A model generated the notes under the pieces. That model had not been told where the DNA came from. It ran no database searches and saw only the letters and a list, made by a program, of their open reading frames with translations. Shown piece by piece: positions 5,368-5,780 of a stretch of 5,780 nucleotides of DNA; position 1 is the first letter of the stretch; each line of letters begins with the position of its first letter. This stretch comes from an uncultured Bacteroidota bacterium. Lineage in GTDB: Bacteria > Bacteroidota > Bacteroidia > Bacteroidales > 4484-276. The position numbers and the translations under genes were made by a program. The DNA lies in contig CAIYZW010000709.1 of NCBI GenBank assembly GCA_903930725.1, positions 1-5,780 on the forward strand. The letters are read 5' to 3'.

Positions 5368-5780
5368 TTAATCTTTCCTTTTCAGCCGGTAATCGGACGG
5401 AGAGCAGCCAAAGGTTTTATTGAAAAGATCGTAAAAATGGGTGCGGCTGCTAAAACCTGTCTGATCAATAATTTCGCTTACGGTTAACGAAGTCGAATCG
5501 AGTAAAACCGATGCCTTCCTTACCCTTCGCTGGTTAATCAGCCCATGTGGCGTGGTTCCCAGTACCGAGCGGGTTTTGTTGTAAAGTGACGATTTGCTGA
5601 TGGCGAAGCGTTCGCTCAGTTTATCAGCCGAAAGGGTTTCTTCGTCAATGTTTTCGTCAATATAACTGAGCATTTTCTGAAAGAATGGGTCAGGGATTTC
5701 CTTGATCAGCAAAACGCTTTCGTCCTGGCTACCAAATTTCTTACGGATATTCTGCCGCAAGGACAGAAGTTTTTCGATCC
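5368..5780 (-). CDS. C-terminal AraC-type DNA-binding domain of a regulator, probably a hybrid two-component (HTCS) protein (N-terminus cut by window edge)
   Basis: The frame is open from the right edge to the TAA at 5370-5368, giving 136 complete codons. The visible start IEKLLSLRQNIRKKFG matches in style the linker that follows the receiver domain in HTCS proteins and AraC-type response regulators (ARI..LL..R..LR..F). Then comes an AraC domain of about 100 residues with two helix-turn-helix units: LSADKLSERFAISKSSLYNK, and LTVSEIIDQTGFSSRTHFYDLF followed by NKTFGCSPSDYR. A start at the TTG codon at 5760 is possible on paper, but it would cut through the linker, so I take the gene to continue beyond the window. 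HTCS proteins sense glycan fragments in the periplasm and activate neighbouring polysaccharide-utilisation genes. The likely target here is the GH130 operon downstream on the same strand. A stand-alone AraC response regulator cannot be excluded. Confidence 0.9.
   Translation of the reverse strand, partial: IEKLLSLRQNIRKKFGSQDESVLLIKEIPDPFFQKMLSYIDENIDEETLSADKLSERFAISKSSLYNKTRSVLGTTPHGLINQRRVRKASVLLDSTSLTVSEIIDQTGFSSRTHFYDLFNKTFGCSPSDYRLKRKD

Noticed and set aside
5194..5487. Plus-strand frame of 97 codons with a hydrophobic middle, a possible small membrane protein
   Set aside because: It starts with GTG inside the ACACTTTT repeat region. Its hydrophobic segment is the translated T-rich heptamer array, and its end is antisense to the AraC domain. 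No ribosome binding site is evident.
5758..5760. TTG at 5760 as the start of a short 130-residue AraC protein
   Set aside because: The frame stays open to the window edge, and the residues on both sides form one continuous receiver-to-AraC linker.
1..5780. tRNA, rRNA or transposase genes
   Set aside because: No cloverleaf, conserved rRNA segment or transposase-like frame was seen on either strand.

Overview
This window looks like a Bacteroidota chromosome, probably from the Bacteroidales/Marinilabiliales side, although the genus cannot be read from the sequence. The evidence is a short-lipobox lipoprotein, a GH130 sugar phosphorylase beside an MFS carrier, the C-terminal end of what reads as a hybrid two-component (HTCS) regulator, an AAA_14/DUF4143 ATPase, A-rich leaders without strong Shine-Dalgarno sites, and TAnnTTTG-type promoter elements. 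All supported genes lie on the minus strand, so transcription runs from high to low coordinates.

Region by region, in the direction of transcription: (1) 5780-5368 holds the last 136 codons of an AraC-type regulator, probably an HTCS; its sensor part lies beyond the right edge. (2) 5367-5083 (285 bp) has no gene but is full of repeats. A run of eight degenerate heptamers abuts the regulator's stop codon. Further on are four copies of an ACACTTTT box, two of them inside a 26-bp direct repeat that overlaps the predicted promoter of the next gene. (3) 5082-3886 encodes a solitary, visibly AT-rich AAA_14/DUF4143 ATPase. (4) 3885-3687 (199 bp) is non-coding and carries weak terminator-like hairpins, an inverted repeat and a good -7 promoter element. 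(5) 3686 to the left edge is a tight three-gene operon: GH130 phosphorylase, 12-nt gap, MFS transporter, 4-nt ATGA overlap, then a lipoprotein running off the left edge.

Working model (inference): the lipoprotein, which resembles no family I can name but looks like an all-alpha, six-hairpin type glycan-active protein, acts on a mannose-containing glycan outside the cytoplasm. The MFS carrier imports the released oligosaccharide, and the GH130 enzyme splits it with phosphate to mannose 1-phosphate. The N-terminus of the GH130 protein resembles the beta-1,2-mannooligosaccharide phosphorylase group. The upstream regulator is a plausible controller. The ATPase gene between regulator and operon differs in base composition and looks like an insertion. 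The most interesting leads are the unassigned lipoprotein in a beta-mannoside phosphorylase operon and the two repeat systems in 5099-5367.
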